In this document: piece after piece, positions 18,453-25,726 of the stretch
How positions within the stretch are numbered: the first letter of the stretch is position 1
How the letters are laid out: the number at the start of each line of letters is the position of its first letter
Assembly (NCBI RefSeq): GCF_900113375.1
Contig: NZ_FOPC01000005.1
Coordinates: 186,001-250,000 of the forward strand
DNA from: Algoriphagus hitonicola
GTDB taxonomy: Bacteria > Bacteroidota > Bacteroidia > Cytophagales > Cyclobacteriaceae
Direction of reading: 5' to 3'
DNA length: 64,000 bases
Translations under genes and position numbers: made by a program
Notes under the pieces: model-generated
The model's database searches: none
Told to the model about the DNA's origin: nothing
Seen by the model: the letters and a program-made list of their open reading frames with translations, nothing else

Positions 18453-18917
18453 ATGAAACTATCTGAAGCAAAACAAATCCTGAATCAATCCGAAACCATC
18501 GCTTTTCAGCTACCAAATGGAGAATTGGTTCCCCGTCATTTTCACGTGACCGAAGTCGGCTTGATCGACAAGCATTTTATCGATTGCGGTGGGACAGTTC
18601 GTAAAGAACAAAAAGTCAATTTTCAACTTTGGAATGCAGACGATTATGATCACCGATTGCATCCTGATAAACTGGTGAAGATCATCGAACTGTCGGAGCG
18701 GATACTGAGAATCACCGATTTAGAAATCGAAGTGGAATATCAAGGTGAAACCATCGGGAAATATGGTTTGGATCACGACGGAACCCATTTTCTATTGACT
18801 ACCAAGATGACTGACTGCTTAGCCAAAGACAACTGTGGGATTTCAGCAGAAAAACCTAAAGTTCGACTTTCCCAACTGCAAGCTTCTTCTTGTGCACCGG
18901 GTTCAGGTTGTTGTTAA
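18453..18917 (+). CDS. DUF6428 family protein in ars operon
   Basis: 154-residue cytoplasmic protein recognised as DUF6428, a family regularly found in Bacteroidota arsenic operons. It has no signal peptide or helices. A short cysteine motif ends the protein (SSCAPGSGCC, plus CLAKDNC upstream), which would suit binding of arsenite or another soft metal ion. Placed 39 bases after arsR and 24 bases before the arsenate-reductase-like gene, it is clearly in the operon. Its biochemical role is unknown; a metallochaperone role is an inference. Confidence 0.75.
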   Translation: MKLSEAKQILNQSETIAFQLPNGELVPRHFHVTEVGLIDKHFIDCGGTVRKEQKVNFQLWNADDYDHRLHPDKLVKIIELSERILRITDLEIEVEYQGETIGKYGLDHDGTHFLLTTKMTDCLAKDNCGISAEKPKVRLSQLQASSCAPGSGCC

Positions 18918-18941
18918 TTGTTTTTCTCCAAAATCATACGC

Positions 18942-19559
18942 ATGACACTATTTTCCAAGCTTTCCGATTCGGTCGACAAAGCACTTGAATTACCCATTTC
19001 TCCAGAGCGAAAAGAACTACTGGGATTATTGATCGACTTCATCCAAGAAAAAATCAATCAAGGAGAAATGGTCAATTTGAATTTTATATGCACGCATAAT
19101 TCCCGTCGCAGCCAATTTTCACAGATCTGGGCTCAGACCGCAGCGGATTATTACGGAATCCCCGCCAACTGCTACTCTGGAGGAGTCGAGGTCACCGCAT
19201 TTAATGAGCGTGCAGTGGATTCGATCATGCGAGCTGGTTTTGACGTTATTCCAACCGATACTTCTGACAATCCGCGATACCATATTTTACATTCCCGGGG
19301 GGGCAGACCAATTTTGGCATTTTCCAAAACCTATGATGATCCTGCCAATGACGCTAAAAATTTTGCAGCTGTCATGACTTGTGATCATGCGGACGAAAAC
19401 TGCCCCTTTATCCCGGGAACAGAGCAGCGGATTCCGCTTCGCTACGAAGATCCGAAAGCTTTTGATGGAACGGGACAAGAAGCCGAAAAATACGATGAGC
19501 GATCCTTACAGATTGCTTCAGAGCTATTCTACGTCTTTTCCAAAATCCAGAAAAAATGA
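18942..19559 (+). CDS. ArsC-like arsenate reductase / LMW phosphatase-fold protein
   Basis: 205 residues from the ATG at 18942; a TTG eight codons upstream is less likely. The active-site loop CTHNSRR (C50-x5-R56) is that of the low-molecular-weight phosphatase fold used by thioredoxin- or mycothiol-linked arsenate reductases. The operon context (arsR, DUF6428, ACR3) points to arsenate reduction rather than protein dephosphorylation. The protein is longer than classic 130-residue ArsC, with an N-terminal helical extension and a C-terminal tail, as usual for the Bacteroidota type. The stop overlaps the ACR3 start by four bases. Confidence 0.83.
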   Translation: MTLFSKLSDSVDKALELPISPERKELLGLLIDFIQEKINQGEMVNLNFICTHNSRRSQFSQIWAQTAADYYGIPANCYSGGVEVTAFNERAVDSIMRAGFDVIPTDTSDNPRYHILHSRGGRPILAFSKTYDDPANDAKNFAAVMTCDHADENCPFIPGTEQRIPLRYEDPKAFDGTGQEAEKYDERSLQIASELFYVFSKIQKK

Positions 19560-20602
19560 GCCCAACTAAGCGGTTGAGTTTTCTGGATTCCTACTTGACC
19601 TTGTGGATCTTCATGGCCATGGGGATAGGTATAGGATTGGGTTATTTGCTTCCGAGTGCGGCAGGGGCGATCGAATCGATGAGCAGTGGTAGCACCAATA
19701 TTCCCATTGCCATTGGATTGATCGCGATGATGTATCCGCCTTTGGCGAAAGTCGATTATCGTTTACTTCCTCAGGTATTCAGAAATGTCAAAATTTTAAG
19801 CCTTTCTTTAGTCTTAAACTGGGTTATTGGCCCGGTATTGATGTTTATTTTGGCAATAACCTTTCTTCAGGATTACCCGGAATATATGGTTGGTCTGATT
19901 TTGATCGGATTGGCCCGCTGTATTGCCATGGTTTTGGTCTGGAACGACCTCGCGGAGGGGAGTCGGGAATATGGAGCAGGTTTGGTGGCTTTGAATAGTA
20001 TTTTTCAAGTCTTCTTTTACAGCTTTTATGCTTGGATATTCATTACGGTACTGCCTCCATATTTCGGATTTGAAGGCGCGATTATAGACATTTCCATCGC
20101 TACTATTGCCGAAAGTGTGGCGATTTACCTGGGTGTGCCCTTCCTGATGGGTTTACTTAGTCGCTTGATTTTGGTCAAAATGAAAGGGGAGGAATGGTAC
20201 ACTAATCAGTTTATCCCGACAATTTCTCCGATCACCCTGATTGCCTTGCTTTTCACGATCGTGGTGATGTTTTCGCTGAAAGGGGAATTGATCGTGGAGA
20301 TTCCGGGTGATGTGCTGAGAATAGCCGTTCCTTTGTTGATTTATTTTGCACTGATGTTTTTGATTGGGTTTTTCCTCAGCAAAGTTTTTGGAGCAGCTTA
20401 TGATAAAAATGCTGCTATTGCTTTTACAGCAGCAGGAAATAATTTCGAATTGGCTATCGCGGTAGCGATTGCGGTATTTGGCCTTAACTCCGGGCAGGCT
20501 TTTGCGGGCGTAATAGGTCCGCTTGTCGAAGTTCCGGCTCTGATTTTACTGGTCAGAGTTTCTTTCTGGTTAAGGGATAAATATTATTCTAAAACTGATT
20601 GA
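19556..20602 (+). CDS. acr3: ACR3-family arsenite efflux permease
   Basis: 348-residue, ten-helix inner-membrane carrier that expels arsenite (and possibly antimonite). The key cysteine lies in [10 protein letters not shown] (C122), which is required in ACR3 proteins, followed by ND and the VALNSIFQV helix. It is translated from an ATG overlapping the preceding stop (ATGA), so it is coupled to the reductase-like gene. Last gene of the arsenic operon, ending just before a strong terminator. Confidence 0.93.
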   Translation: MSPTKRLSFLDSYLTLWIFMAMGIGIGLGYLLPSAAGAIESMSSGSTNIPIAIGLIAMMYPPLAKVDYRLLPQVFRNVKILSLSLVLNWVIGPVLMFILAITFLQDYPEYMVGLILIGLARCIAMVLVWNDLAEGSREYGAGLVALNSIFQVFFYSFYAWIFITVLPPYFGFEGAIIDISIATIAESVAIYLGVPFLMGLLSRLILVKMKGEEWYTNQFIPTISPITLIALLFTIVVMFSLKGELIVEIPGDVLRIAVPLLIYFALMFLIGFFLSKVFGAAYDKNAAIAFTAAGNNFELAIAVAIAVFGLNSGQAFAGVIGPLVEVPALILLVRVSFWLRDKYYSKTD

Positions 20603-20603
20603 C

Positions 20604-20646
20604 AAAAAAGGAGTCTTTCTGCCTGTTCAGGAAGACTCCTTTATTC
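20604..20646. terminator. Bidirectional terminator between acr3 and response regulator
   Basis: AAAGGAGTCTT (20607-20617) pairs perfectly with AAGACTCCTTT (20632-20642), flanked by A and T tracts, so it can end both convergent transcripts. The response-regulator stop codon is inside the right arm. Confidence 0.85.
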
Positions 20647-21066
20647 TATCGCCTCATCGCAGGATTTTAAGATCTGATTAAAATCTGCCACCAATAGGGG
20701 TTTGGAATAGTAATTTTTCACACAATCGTAAGTTAAGGCACGATCCCGATCAGACTTGTTGATCGAGCTACTGACGATAAAAATGGTGTAATGTTCCTTA
20801 ATGGATTTGGGTAGGTTATGGAAAAGGTCCAAAAATCCCCAGCCATCCAAAATAGGCATAGTTAAATCCAAAAGAATGATGGATTTGTAGGCTCTTTCGT
20901 CTTCCTCCATGGGATCCCTGACATACTCAATGGCATCTAGTCCATCAAAGAAAGAATGAATCGTCAAGTTTGGGTCCAAGGCGAAAAAAGTTTTTTTCAA
21001 AATCATATGAAAGGAATGATCATCCTCTATAATTAAGATTTCTCTTTTGATATTTAATAAGGGCAT
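20641..21066 (-). CDS. Single-domain response regulator (CheY-like)
   Basis: 141-residue receiver domain without an output domain. The acidic pocket E14-D15-D16, phospho-acceptor D67 (LLDLTMP) and conserved lysine K122 (SKPL) are present, so it should be phosphorylated by an unlinked histidine kinase. It would act by protein contact rather than by DNA binding. No kinase lies nearby. About 130 bases upstream on the same strand is a terminator-like hairpin and a tiny reading frame, described separately. A paralogue of similar type lies at 43845. Confidence 0.9.
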   Translation of the reverse strand: MPLLNIKREILIIEDDHSFHMILKKTFFALDPNLTIHSFFDGLDAIEYVRDPMEEDERAYKSIILLDLTMPILDGWGFLDLFHNLPKSIKEHYTIFIVSSSINKSDRDRALTYDCVKNYYSKPLLVADFNQILKSCDEAIE

Positions 21067-21194
21067 TTAGGGTACAGCTGGGCAGCGTTTTGTAAAAATT
21101 TTATTTTCAAACTTTAATTTACCACCTAAAGACTAAAATCCAAGGAAAATGATTTGAGGATTTTTTCAAAGAATGGTGGCAGGTAGATTAAAGA

Positions 21195-21227
21195 ATAAAA
21201 AAACAGGAAACCCCGGAGGATTTCCTG
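21195..21227 (-). terminator. Terminator or attenuator hairpin on the minus strand
   Basis: CAGGAAA (21204-21210) pairs with TTTCCTG (21221-21227); on the minus strand the hairpin is followed by a run of Ts (21195-21203). No annotated gene ends here, so it either ends a short RNA starting to the right or acts as an attenuator for the response regulator that begins at 21066. Confidence 0.6.
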
Positions 21228-21264
21228 CTGAACAATGTCGGATCAACTAAACTAAAGAAAAGCC

Positions 21265-21303
21265 TTACTCTCCGTATGAGCAGCAGAACAAATTCTTTGA
21301 CAT
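21265..21303 (-). CDS. Possible 12-residue leader peptide
   Basis: An ATG-initiated reading frame encoding MSKNLFCCSYGE lies 38 bases upstream of the minus-strand hairpin and in the same direction as the response regulator. The arrangement (tiny frame, hairpin with T run, then gene) resembles a leader. Such short frames arise by chance, so this is only a candidate. Confidence 0.2.
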   Translation of the reverse strand: MSKNLFCCSYGE

Positions 21304-21569
21304 TGTCACATTACTATACCGTATGTTTCAAATCAAAGTTTTGGTAAGCCTTACATTTATGATTTCAGGGTTTTTTTCAGTTCAGTCGGTTAATTTTCAT
21401 GATTAATAAAAACGCCCGTTTTGGCACAAAAATCCGCTTTGAACGCCTTTGAGACGGGTTTTTCGATAGCGGACAGATCGTTATTTGAAGTTATCCGATC
21501 ATTCCTTTGGCATCTTCATGAGGGATTGAAATATACTTTTGTATTTTCCGACAATAAAGAAGAACATGT

Positions 21570-22406
21570 ATGAATCATTTAGAGACAAATTACCAAACAC
21601 CGGATGGAGTCAATCTTTTTCTTCAGGCATGGATGCCAGAAAATCCAAGAGCTTCTTTATTATTGATTCATGGCCTCGGCGAGCATAGTGGACGCTATGG
21701 GAAGTTGGTCCAAGGATTAACCGAGCTTGGAATAGCGGTCTTTACATTTGACGGCCGTGGCCATGGAAAGTCCGATTTGCCAAAGCCCAGTGCCTATTTT
21801 GATTCATTTGAGGAATATTTAAAAGATATTCATGCGCTATTTGGTAAGGTGAAGTCCTATGTTCCCGGTTTGCCTTCTTTTATTTTTGGTCACAGTATGG
21901 GTGGAGGAATGGCCGCGTCATATGCCCTAAAATACCGTCCAGAAGTTAATGGAATCATTTTGTCCGCTCCAGCCATCAAAGAGGCCGAAGGAACTTCCGC
22001 ACTTTTGGTGGCAATCTCAGGGGTTTTGAACCGGATTTCTCCCAAATTGAAAGCCCTGGTATTGGATATTGTGGGGATTTCGAGAATACCGGAGGAGTTA
22101 GAAAAATATAAAAATGATCCCTTGGTTTATCAGGGTAAAATTCCTGTGAGAACCGGCTACGAGCTGCTACAGATGATGCGCTTCATTCAATCCAATGTGT
22201 ATCGGTTTGACTTTCCTTTTTTAATCATGCATGGGACTGCCGATCGACTGACCAATCCGAAGGGCTCCCGTCTATTGTTTGATAAATCATCTTCTCGAGA
22301 CAAAACACTGAAGATTTTTGAAGGAGCCTATCATGAGTTGCTCAATGACTCTGATCAGGAGGAAGTTTTATCCTTGATTTTGGACTGGGTCAAAGAGCGG
22401 ATGTAG
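21570..22406 (+). CDS. Alpha/beta hydrolase, monoacylglycerol-lipase-like
   Basis: 278-residue serine hydrolase. The oxyanion loop HGLGEHSGRY (34-43), nucleophile elbow G107-H-S109-M-G111, acid in HGTADRLTNP (about 220) and histidine in AYHELLND (about 257) match the monoacylglycerol lipase/lysophospholipase group. No signal peptide, so probably cytoplasmic. Likely cleaves fatty-acid esters of glycerol or similar; substrate not proven. Single gene with its own promoter region. Confidence 0.88.
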   Translation: MNHLETNYQTPDGVNLFLQAWMPENPRASLLLIHGLGEHSGRYGKLVQGLTELGIAVFTFDGRGHGKSDLPKPSAYFDSFEEYLKDIHALFGKVKSYVPGLPSFIFGHSMGGGMAASYALKYRPEVNGIILSAPAIKEAEGTSALLVAISGVLNRISPKLKALVLDIVGISRIPEELEKYKNDPLVYQGKIPVRTGYELLQMMRFIQSNVYRFDFPFLIMHGTADRLTNPKGSRLLFDKSSSRDKTLKIFEGAYHELLNDSDQEEVLSLILDWVKERM

Positions 22407-22735
22407 ATTTTGCTGGATATTTTAAAGACAAAAAGATAAACAGAACAGCGGTTAATCGACGGGTTCATTTTGAAAAGAATGGAGGGTTAATTTTTTGCCT
22501 CCTGTGAAAAAGAGTTTGAAATCAGACAACTCGATTTTTTGATTGCGATAGGACATTGGGCTTTTAAATAAATAAATTCCTGAATAATAATCCATCATTT
22601 TTAGAATCCACTCAATCCAAGGTTTCCCATCACTTCGTAAATCTTTTTAATTCTGTCAAAATGATGACCGTATGCAGTTTTGATTTTTACATCAAAAGCC
22701 GAAACCGAAATTTTAATAACCTAAACACCACAAAA
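22407..22735. other. Intergenic region, 329 bases
   Basis: Mostly AT-rich. The only coding candidate is a minus-strand frame of 48 codons at 22452-22598. The right end should hold the promoter for the ferritin-like operon, but I could not assign clear -33/-7 elements. Confidence 0.4.
22452..22598 (-). CDS. Small hypothetical ORF
   Basis: 48-residue frame beginning MMDYYSGIYLFKSP and ending NEPVD. The composition is protein-like and the frame stays open for 16 codons upstream of the ATG, so it could be the remnant of a longer gene. No family recognised and no ribosome-binding signal. Confidence 0.2.
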   Translation of the reverse strand: MMDYYSGIYLFKSPMSYRNQKIELSDFKLFFTGGKKLTLHSFQNEPVD

Positions 22736-23431
22736 ATGAAAAGTGAATTGATCAAATCACCTGGACTGGTGAAAAATGCAAACAGGCGGCAATTCTTAAA
22801 AAGAGGCACGCTATCGGTAGCTGCAGCAGGACTTTTGTTAGTTGGCTGTAGTGATGAGGATGATCCCATCCCAATGAATCCTGGAGTAAATTTAGGATCT
22901 GGAGATACCGGGATTTTGAATTATGCCTATGCGCTGGAGCAGTTAGAGGCGGCGTTTTATGCGGCTGTGCTGGAGGGAGGATATTTTGCCAATGCAAGTG
23001 CAGAAGAGAAAACTATTATGGGTGATCTGGAAAAGCACGAACGAGCGCATCGGGAGTTTTTCAAAGCCGCATTGGGAAATAGTGCAATTGAAAATTTGGA
23101 AGTGAACTTTGGGTCCATCGACTTCAATAGCCGAAACTCAGTTTTGGCGGCTGCAAAGACCTTTGAAGACTTGGGAGTCGCGGCATACAACGGAGCTGGA
23201 CAGTTTTTAGAAAATCCTGATTTCTTACTGATTGCCGGTAAAATCGTTTCTGTGGAGGCTCGTCATGCAGCAGCGATTCGAGACTTGATCAATCCCGGTT
23301 CTGATGATTTTGCGGGAGATGATCTGATTGATAGTAACGGATTGGAGCGGACACTTACTTTCTCGGAAGTTTTGACAGCGGCGAGTTCCTTTGTGACGAC
23401 CCCGATCGATTTTAGTCAATTGCCAAGTTAA
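22736..23431 (+). CDS. Tat-exported ferritin-like lipoprotein
   Basis: 231 residues from the ATG at 22736. A twin-arginine motif (R17-R18 in NRRQFLKRG) is followed by a hydrophobic stretch and a lipobox with C38 (LLLVGC), so the folded protein is exported by Tat and lipid-anchored. The ferritin-like (Ferritin_2/DUF4856-like) four-helix part keeps the metal-ligand pattern: E in LEQLEAAFY, ExxH in EKHERAH, E in FEDLGVAAY and ExxH in VEARHAA. Family members may bind a di-iron centre; the function is unclear. It is followed after 24 bases by a paralogue. An upstream ATG 25 codons earlier is less likely because it would bury the Tat signal. Confidence 0.82.
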   Translation: MKSELIKSPGLVKNANRRQFLKRGTLSVAAAGLLLVGCSDEDDPIPMNPGVNLGSGDTGILNYAYALEQLEAAFYAAVLEGGYFANASAEEKTIMGDLEKHERAHREFFKAALGNSAIENLEVNFGSIDFNSRNSVLAAAKTFEDLGVAAYNGAGQFLENPDFLLIAGKIVSVEARHAAAIRDLINPGSDDFAGDDLIDSNGLERTLTFSEVLTAASSFVTTPIDFSQLPS

Positions 23432-23455
23432 TTTTCACCAAAACAAAAAACAGCT

Positions 23456-24274
23456 ATGAACTTGATCAAATTATTAGATAAAATGTGTCCGGATACTCAA
23501 AGTTCGGAACAAAAAGATATGTTTTTCACCAGAAGAGAGGCCTTTAGGCAGTTTGGTGATTTTGGGAAGAAGGTGGCACTTTCGGCTGTACCGCTGTCGA
23601 TTTTGACTGCGATTCCCCGGGTAGCGAAAGCGGATACAGAGAGCTTAATTGGCGTGTTGAACTATGCGTTGACTTTGGAGCATTTGGAATATCGGTATTA
23701 CCAACTAGGATTGGATTCAGGCGTGATCGAAGGAGGAGATTTAAATATTTTCACCAAAATCAGAGATCATGAATTAGCTCACGTCCTGTTTCTGCAAGAA
23801 GTGATTAGTAATGTATTGGGTGGTAGTCCGGTAGCAGAGCCGGAGTTTGATTTTACCGCTGGCGGCAACTTCTCTCCTTTTACGGATTATCCTACATTTT
23901 TGGCACTATCTCAGGCATTTGAGGATACCGGGGTAAGGGCATATAAAGGACAGGCGGCGAACGTGATGGAAAGCGACGTGGTGTTGACAGCCGCTCTGTC
24001 CATACATTCTGTGGAGGCGAGACATGCTTCCATGGTCCGGAGATTAAGAACCAAAAAAGGGCAAGACGATATCAAAGGATGGATTACCAATGCATCGATT
24101 GGTTCGCTTCCTGCGGCTACCCAGGCCATCTATGCCGGAGAGGATAATCTGACTCATGGAGGAGTGAATGTGGCAAATCTCACTAGCATCGATGCAGCGG
24201 CAGTTGCAGAAGGCTGGGATGAGCCATTGAATATGGAAGAGGTTTTGGGCATTGCCTCCTTGTTCCTAGCCTAA
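23456..24274 (+). CDS. Exported ferritin-like protein, paralogue of preceding gene
   Basis: 272-residue ferritin-like protein with a twin-arginine motif (R26-R27 in FTRREAFRQF), hydrophobic core and an Ala-Lys-Ala cleavage region near 59, but no lipobox. Helical ligands are kept: E in LEHLEYRYY, DHELAHV, FEDTGVRAY and VEARHAS. It is probably soluble in the periplasm and may form a hetero-assembly with the lipoprotein encoded just upstream. The two genes occur as a pair in many Bacteroidota genomes as far as I recall; the role is not established. Confidence 0.8.
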   Translation: MNLIKLLDKMCPDTQSSEQKDMFFTRREAFRQFGDFGKKVALSAVPLSILTAIPRVAKADTESLIGVLNYALTLEHLEYRYYQLGLDSGVIEGGDLNIFTKIRDHELAHVLFLQEVISNVLGGSPVAEPEFDFTAGGNFSPFTDYPTFLALSQAFEDTGVRAYKGQAANVMESDVVLTAALSIHSVEARHASMVRRLRTKKGQDDIKGWITNASIGSLPAATQAIYAGEDNLTHGGVNVANLTSIDAAAVAEGWDEPLNMEEVLGIASLFLA

Positions 24275-24301
24275 AGACTTGTTTTAGTTGAGTTGGGGTT
24301 T

Positions 24302-24338
24302 GGGATGTCATCTTTAGTAGAGGTGGCATCCTTTTTTT
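24302..24338 (+). terminator. Terminator after ferritin-like pair
   Basis: GGGATGTCAT and GTGGCATCC can pair (with a G-U) over a short loop and are followed by seven Ts. Confidence 0.6.
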
Positions 24339-24396
24339 GATATTCAGTTTTGTGTTGTCTGGAAATCTTGGATTGTGATAATGGGTTTTGAGGACG

Positions 24397-24927
24397 TCAG
24401 AAAACTATTCCAAACAAACTGCATCTCATGATTTCTGGATGAGTTTTAAGTTCAGGATAGTCAAAGTCCTTATGGTAAGTCATCCCTATTTTTCTCATCA
24501 CTTGGATGGATGCGATGTTTCTGGCAGGGGTAAAAGCGTTAACTTCTTTGATTTTTTGATCCTTAGCAAATTCCAAACATCGGGAAGCTCCTTCGCTAGC
24601 TAACCCCTGATTCCAGAATTCTTTGTGAATTCGCCATCCGATATCCACACAGGGAGTGAAATCAGCTTCAAAGGTTTTCCAGCCCAATCCAATCGTGCCA
24701 ATCAATTCTTGGCTATACAACAAATCTAATTCAAAATAACAATAGCCCTTTTCCTCATACATGGATTGCATTCTATGTATCATTGCTAGGGTTTCGTCCT
24801 TGGAAAATGGCTTCTGGAAATACTGCATGACTTCTGGATCAGCATTGATAGCAGAGAAAGGATCAAGATCTGATGCTTGCCAAGTGCGGAATCCGAGTAG
24901 GGGAGTCGTAATTAGATATCGGTTCAT
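24397..24927 (-). CDS. GNAT N-acetyltransferase (RimJ/RimL type)
   Basis: 176-residue acetyltransferase: N-terminal TPLLGFRTWQASDLDPF, central IGWRIHKEFWNQGLASEGA (acetyl-CoA-binding loop, here WNQGLASEG in place of the usual Q/RxxGxG/A) and a C-terminal SIQVMRKIGMTYHKDF typical of the RimJ/RimL branch. These enzymes acetylate amino groups of proteins or small molecules; the target is not predictable. Single gene at the left border of the accessory region. Confidence 0.88.
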   Translation of the reverse strand: MNRYLITTPLLGFRTWQASDLDPFSAINADPEVMQYFQKPFSKDETLAMIHRMQSMYEEKGYCYFELDLLYSQELIGTIGLGWKTFEADFTPCVDIGWRIHKEFWNQGLASEGASRCLEFAKDQKIKEVNAFTPARNIASIQVMRKIGMTYHKDFDYPELKTHPEIMRCSLFGIVF

Positions 24928-25045
24928 TTGGGGTAAAAATCTGAGTTTTCCCGATCGTAATCGAAAGTTTACCCATTTATTTTCGGTTATGATTGAGGAT
25001 TAACATTTCCAATTTCAGATTTCTAATTTTTCACTTCTCACTTGC

Positions 25046-25120
25046 TCACACCTCCATCCCATTAAAGGGATTAAATCGTCTCCTTCCTACAGCCATGGCT
25101 ACGGCCCGGCAGACGGTTTT
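25046..25120 (-). pseudogene. Detached 3' end of dinB (copy A)
   Basis: Read on the minus strand this is an uninterrupted frame matching the last 24 codons of DNA polymerase IV: KTVCRAVAMAVGRRRFNPFN then GMEV and a stop. The intact dinB at 30179 has the same residues but ends GVEVKKTEP. The copy has its own natural stop and ends abruptly upstream in the middle of a conserved codon block, so it is a genuine displaced gene end, not a decayed full gene. Confidence 0.85.
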
Positions 25121-25236
25121 GTTGATTATTTACTTGCCTCCTCTTTAATCGCAATTTATTCATTTACAATTTTCGTTAGTTCATGTATTAAATATAATAA
25201 TTCATTTATTATTTATAAAAAAATCAATTTTTATAG

Positions 25237-25269
25237 TTGACTTTTACACACACACACACCATATTTTAG
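25237..25269 (+). promoter_or_regulatory. Promoter with (AC)7 spacer, copy 1
   Basis: TTG at 25237-25239 and TATTTTAG at 25262-25269 resemble the -33 and -7 elements of Bacteroidota with a 22-base spacer. Seven AC units (25246-25259) make up most of the spacer. The identical arrangement is at 29072. Changes in AC number would alter promoter spacing. Confidence 0.5.
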
Positions 25270-25284
25270 TTTAAAAAAAGCTTA

Positions 25285-25385
25285 AAAAGGGCTAGCAACC
25301 CAACCTAAGTCGGGGATGTGAAAGCGAAAAACGACTTAAAAAATCCAAGAGTAGTCCCGGATGCCGAAAAGGGAATGAGTAGGTG
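25285..25385 (+). ncRNA. Putative structured 5' leader, copy 1
   Basis: Non-coding sequence strongly conserved with 29120-29225. Possible helices: GGG...CCC around 25290-25301, AAGTCG (25307-25312) with CGACTT (25332-25337), and CCC...GGG around 25356-25373. Loop CGGGG could also pair with the later TCCCG. Linkers between helices vary while helices are kept. No known riboswitch family recognised. Confidence 0.4.
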
Positions 25386-25407
25386 AAATTATTTTCGAAC
25401 AAAAATT

Positions 25408-25680
25408 ATGAAGAAAACATTTTCAAATCTTATAGGAACAGCAGTAATAGTGGTCAGCCTATTTTCAATTAATCCAGCTTTTGGGACTGAGGGTGAATCT
25501 GAAGGATTCGTTAAAGAGTTTTGCGCTGTAAGTCAAACAGAAAAATGCAAACAGGCCGGTGATGGTTGCACAGCCAAAAAGATTTGCTTCTGGAAAGATT
25601 TGGGTCAGATAGCAGAAACAGCAGGTAAGATAGCAGCTACAGCTGCATCTGTAGTTGTTATTGCTGATGCAATAGATTAA
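25408..25680 (+). CDS. Small secreted four-cysteine peptide
   Basis: 90-residue protein with a signal peptide (1-26, hydrophobic core TAVIVVSLFS, cleavage near AFG) and four cysteines at 39, 47, 54 and 60, followed by an alanine-rich helix (about 65-88). It resembles in plan the NVEALA-like short exported peptides that lie beside beta-propeller lipoproteins in Bacteroidota, but lacks that literal motif; the comparison is from memory. It follows the conserved promoter and leader and is followed by a terminator and a DUF4221 lipoprotein gene. Function unknown: signal, toxin or adhesin precursor are all possible. Confidence 0.7.
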   Translation: MKKTFSNLIGTAVIVVSLFSINPAFGTEGESEGFVKEFCAVSQTEKCKQAGDGCTAKKICFWKDLGQIAETAGKIAATAASVVVIADAID

Positions 25681-25688
25681 TAAGTTTT

Positions 25689-25716
25689 GCCACCTTTACT
25701 GAAGGTGGCTCTTTTT
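25689..25716 (+). terminator. Intra-operon terminator after peptide gene
   Basis: GCCACCTT and AAGGTGGC form a perfect 8-bp stem with loop TACTG, followed by TCTTTTT. Its place between the peptide and DUF4221 genes should make the peptide transcript far more abundant than the downstream genes. Confidence 0.85.
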
Positions 25717-25726
25717 AAAATATCAA

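Larger units (their letters stand above)
21067..21569. other. 503-base intergenic region
   Basis: No protein gene of normal size. It holds a minus-strand terminator-like hairpin (21195-21227), a 12-codon minus-strand reading frame before it (21265-21303), and a GC-rich inverted segment at about 21412-21465 (CCCGT ... ACGGG). The end near 21540 should contain the promoter of the hydrolase gene. Confidence 0.5.
25046..25425. repeat. Direct repeat, copy 1 (dinB tail + promoter + leader)
   Basis: About 375 bases shared with 28881-29255 in the same orientation. The central AT-rich 155 bases differ at only about one position; the dinB tail and the leader are more diverged (several substitutions each). 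Similarity runs into the first six codons of the genes that follow, which are otherwise unrelated. Confidence 0.9.

Noticed and set aside
21421..21445. Sigma-54 promoter before the hydrolase gene
   Set aside because: TTGGCAC is present but the GC follows after 11 bases rather than 10 and the site is 125 bases from the start codon.
25240..25262. AC repeats as a CRISPR or minisatellite array
   Set aside because: A single seven-unit dinucleotide tract, not spaced repeats; better explained as a promoter spacer.
25285..25385. Retron, group II intron or diversity-generating element RNA
   Set aside because: No reverse transcriptase or maturase anywhere in the window, and no typical catalytic-RNA motifs recognised.
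25046..25425. Insertion sequence or transposon end
   Set aside because: The repeats are direct, contain dinB coding sequence and carry no transposase or terminal inverted repeats.
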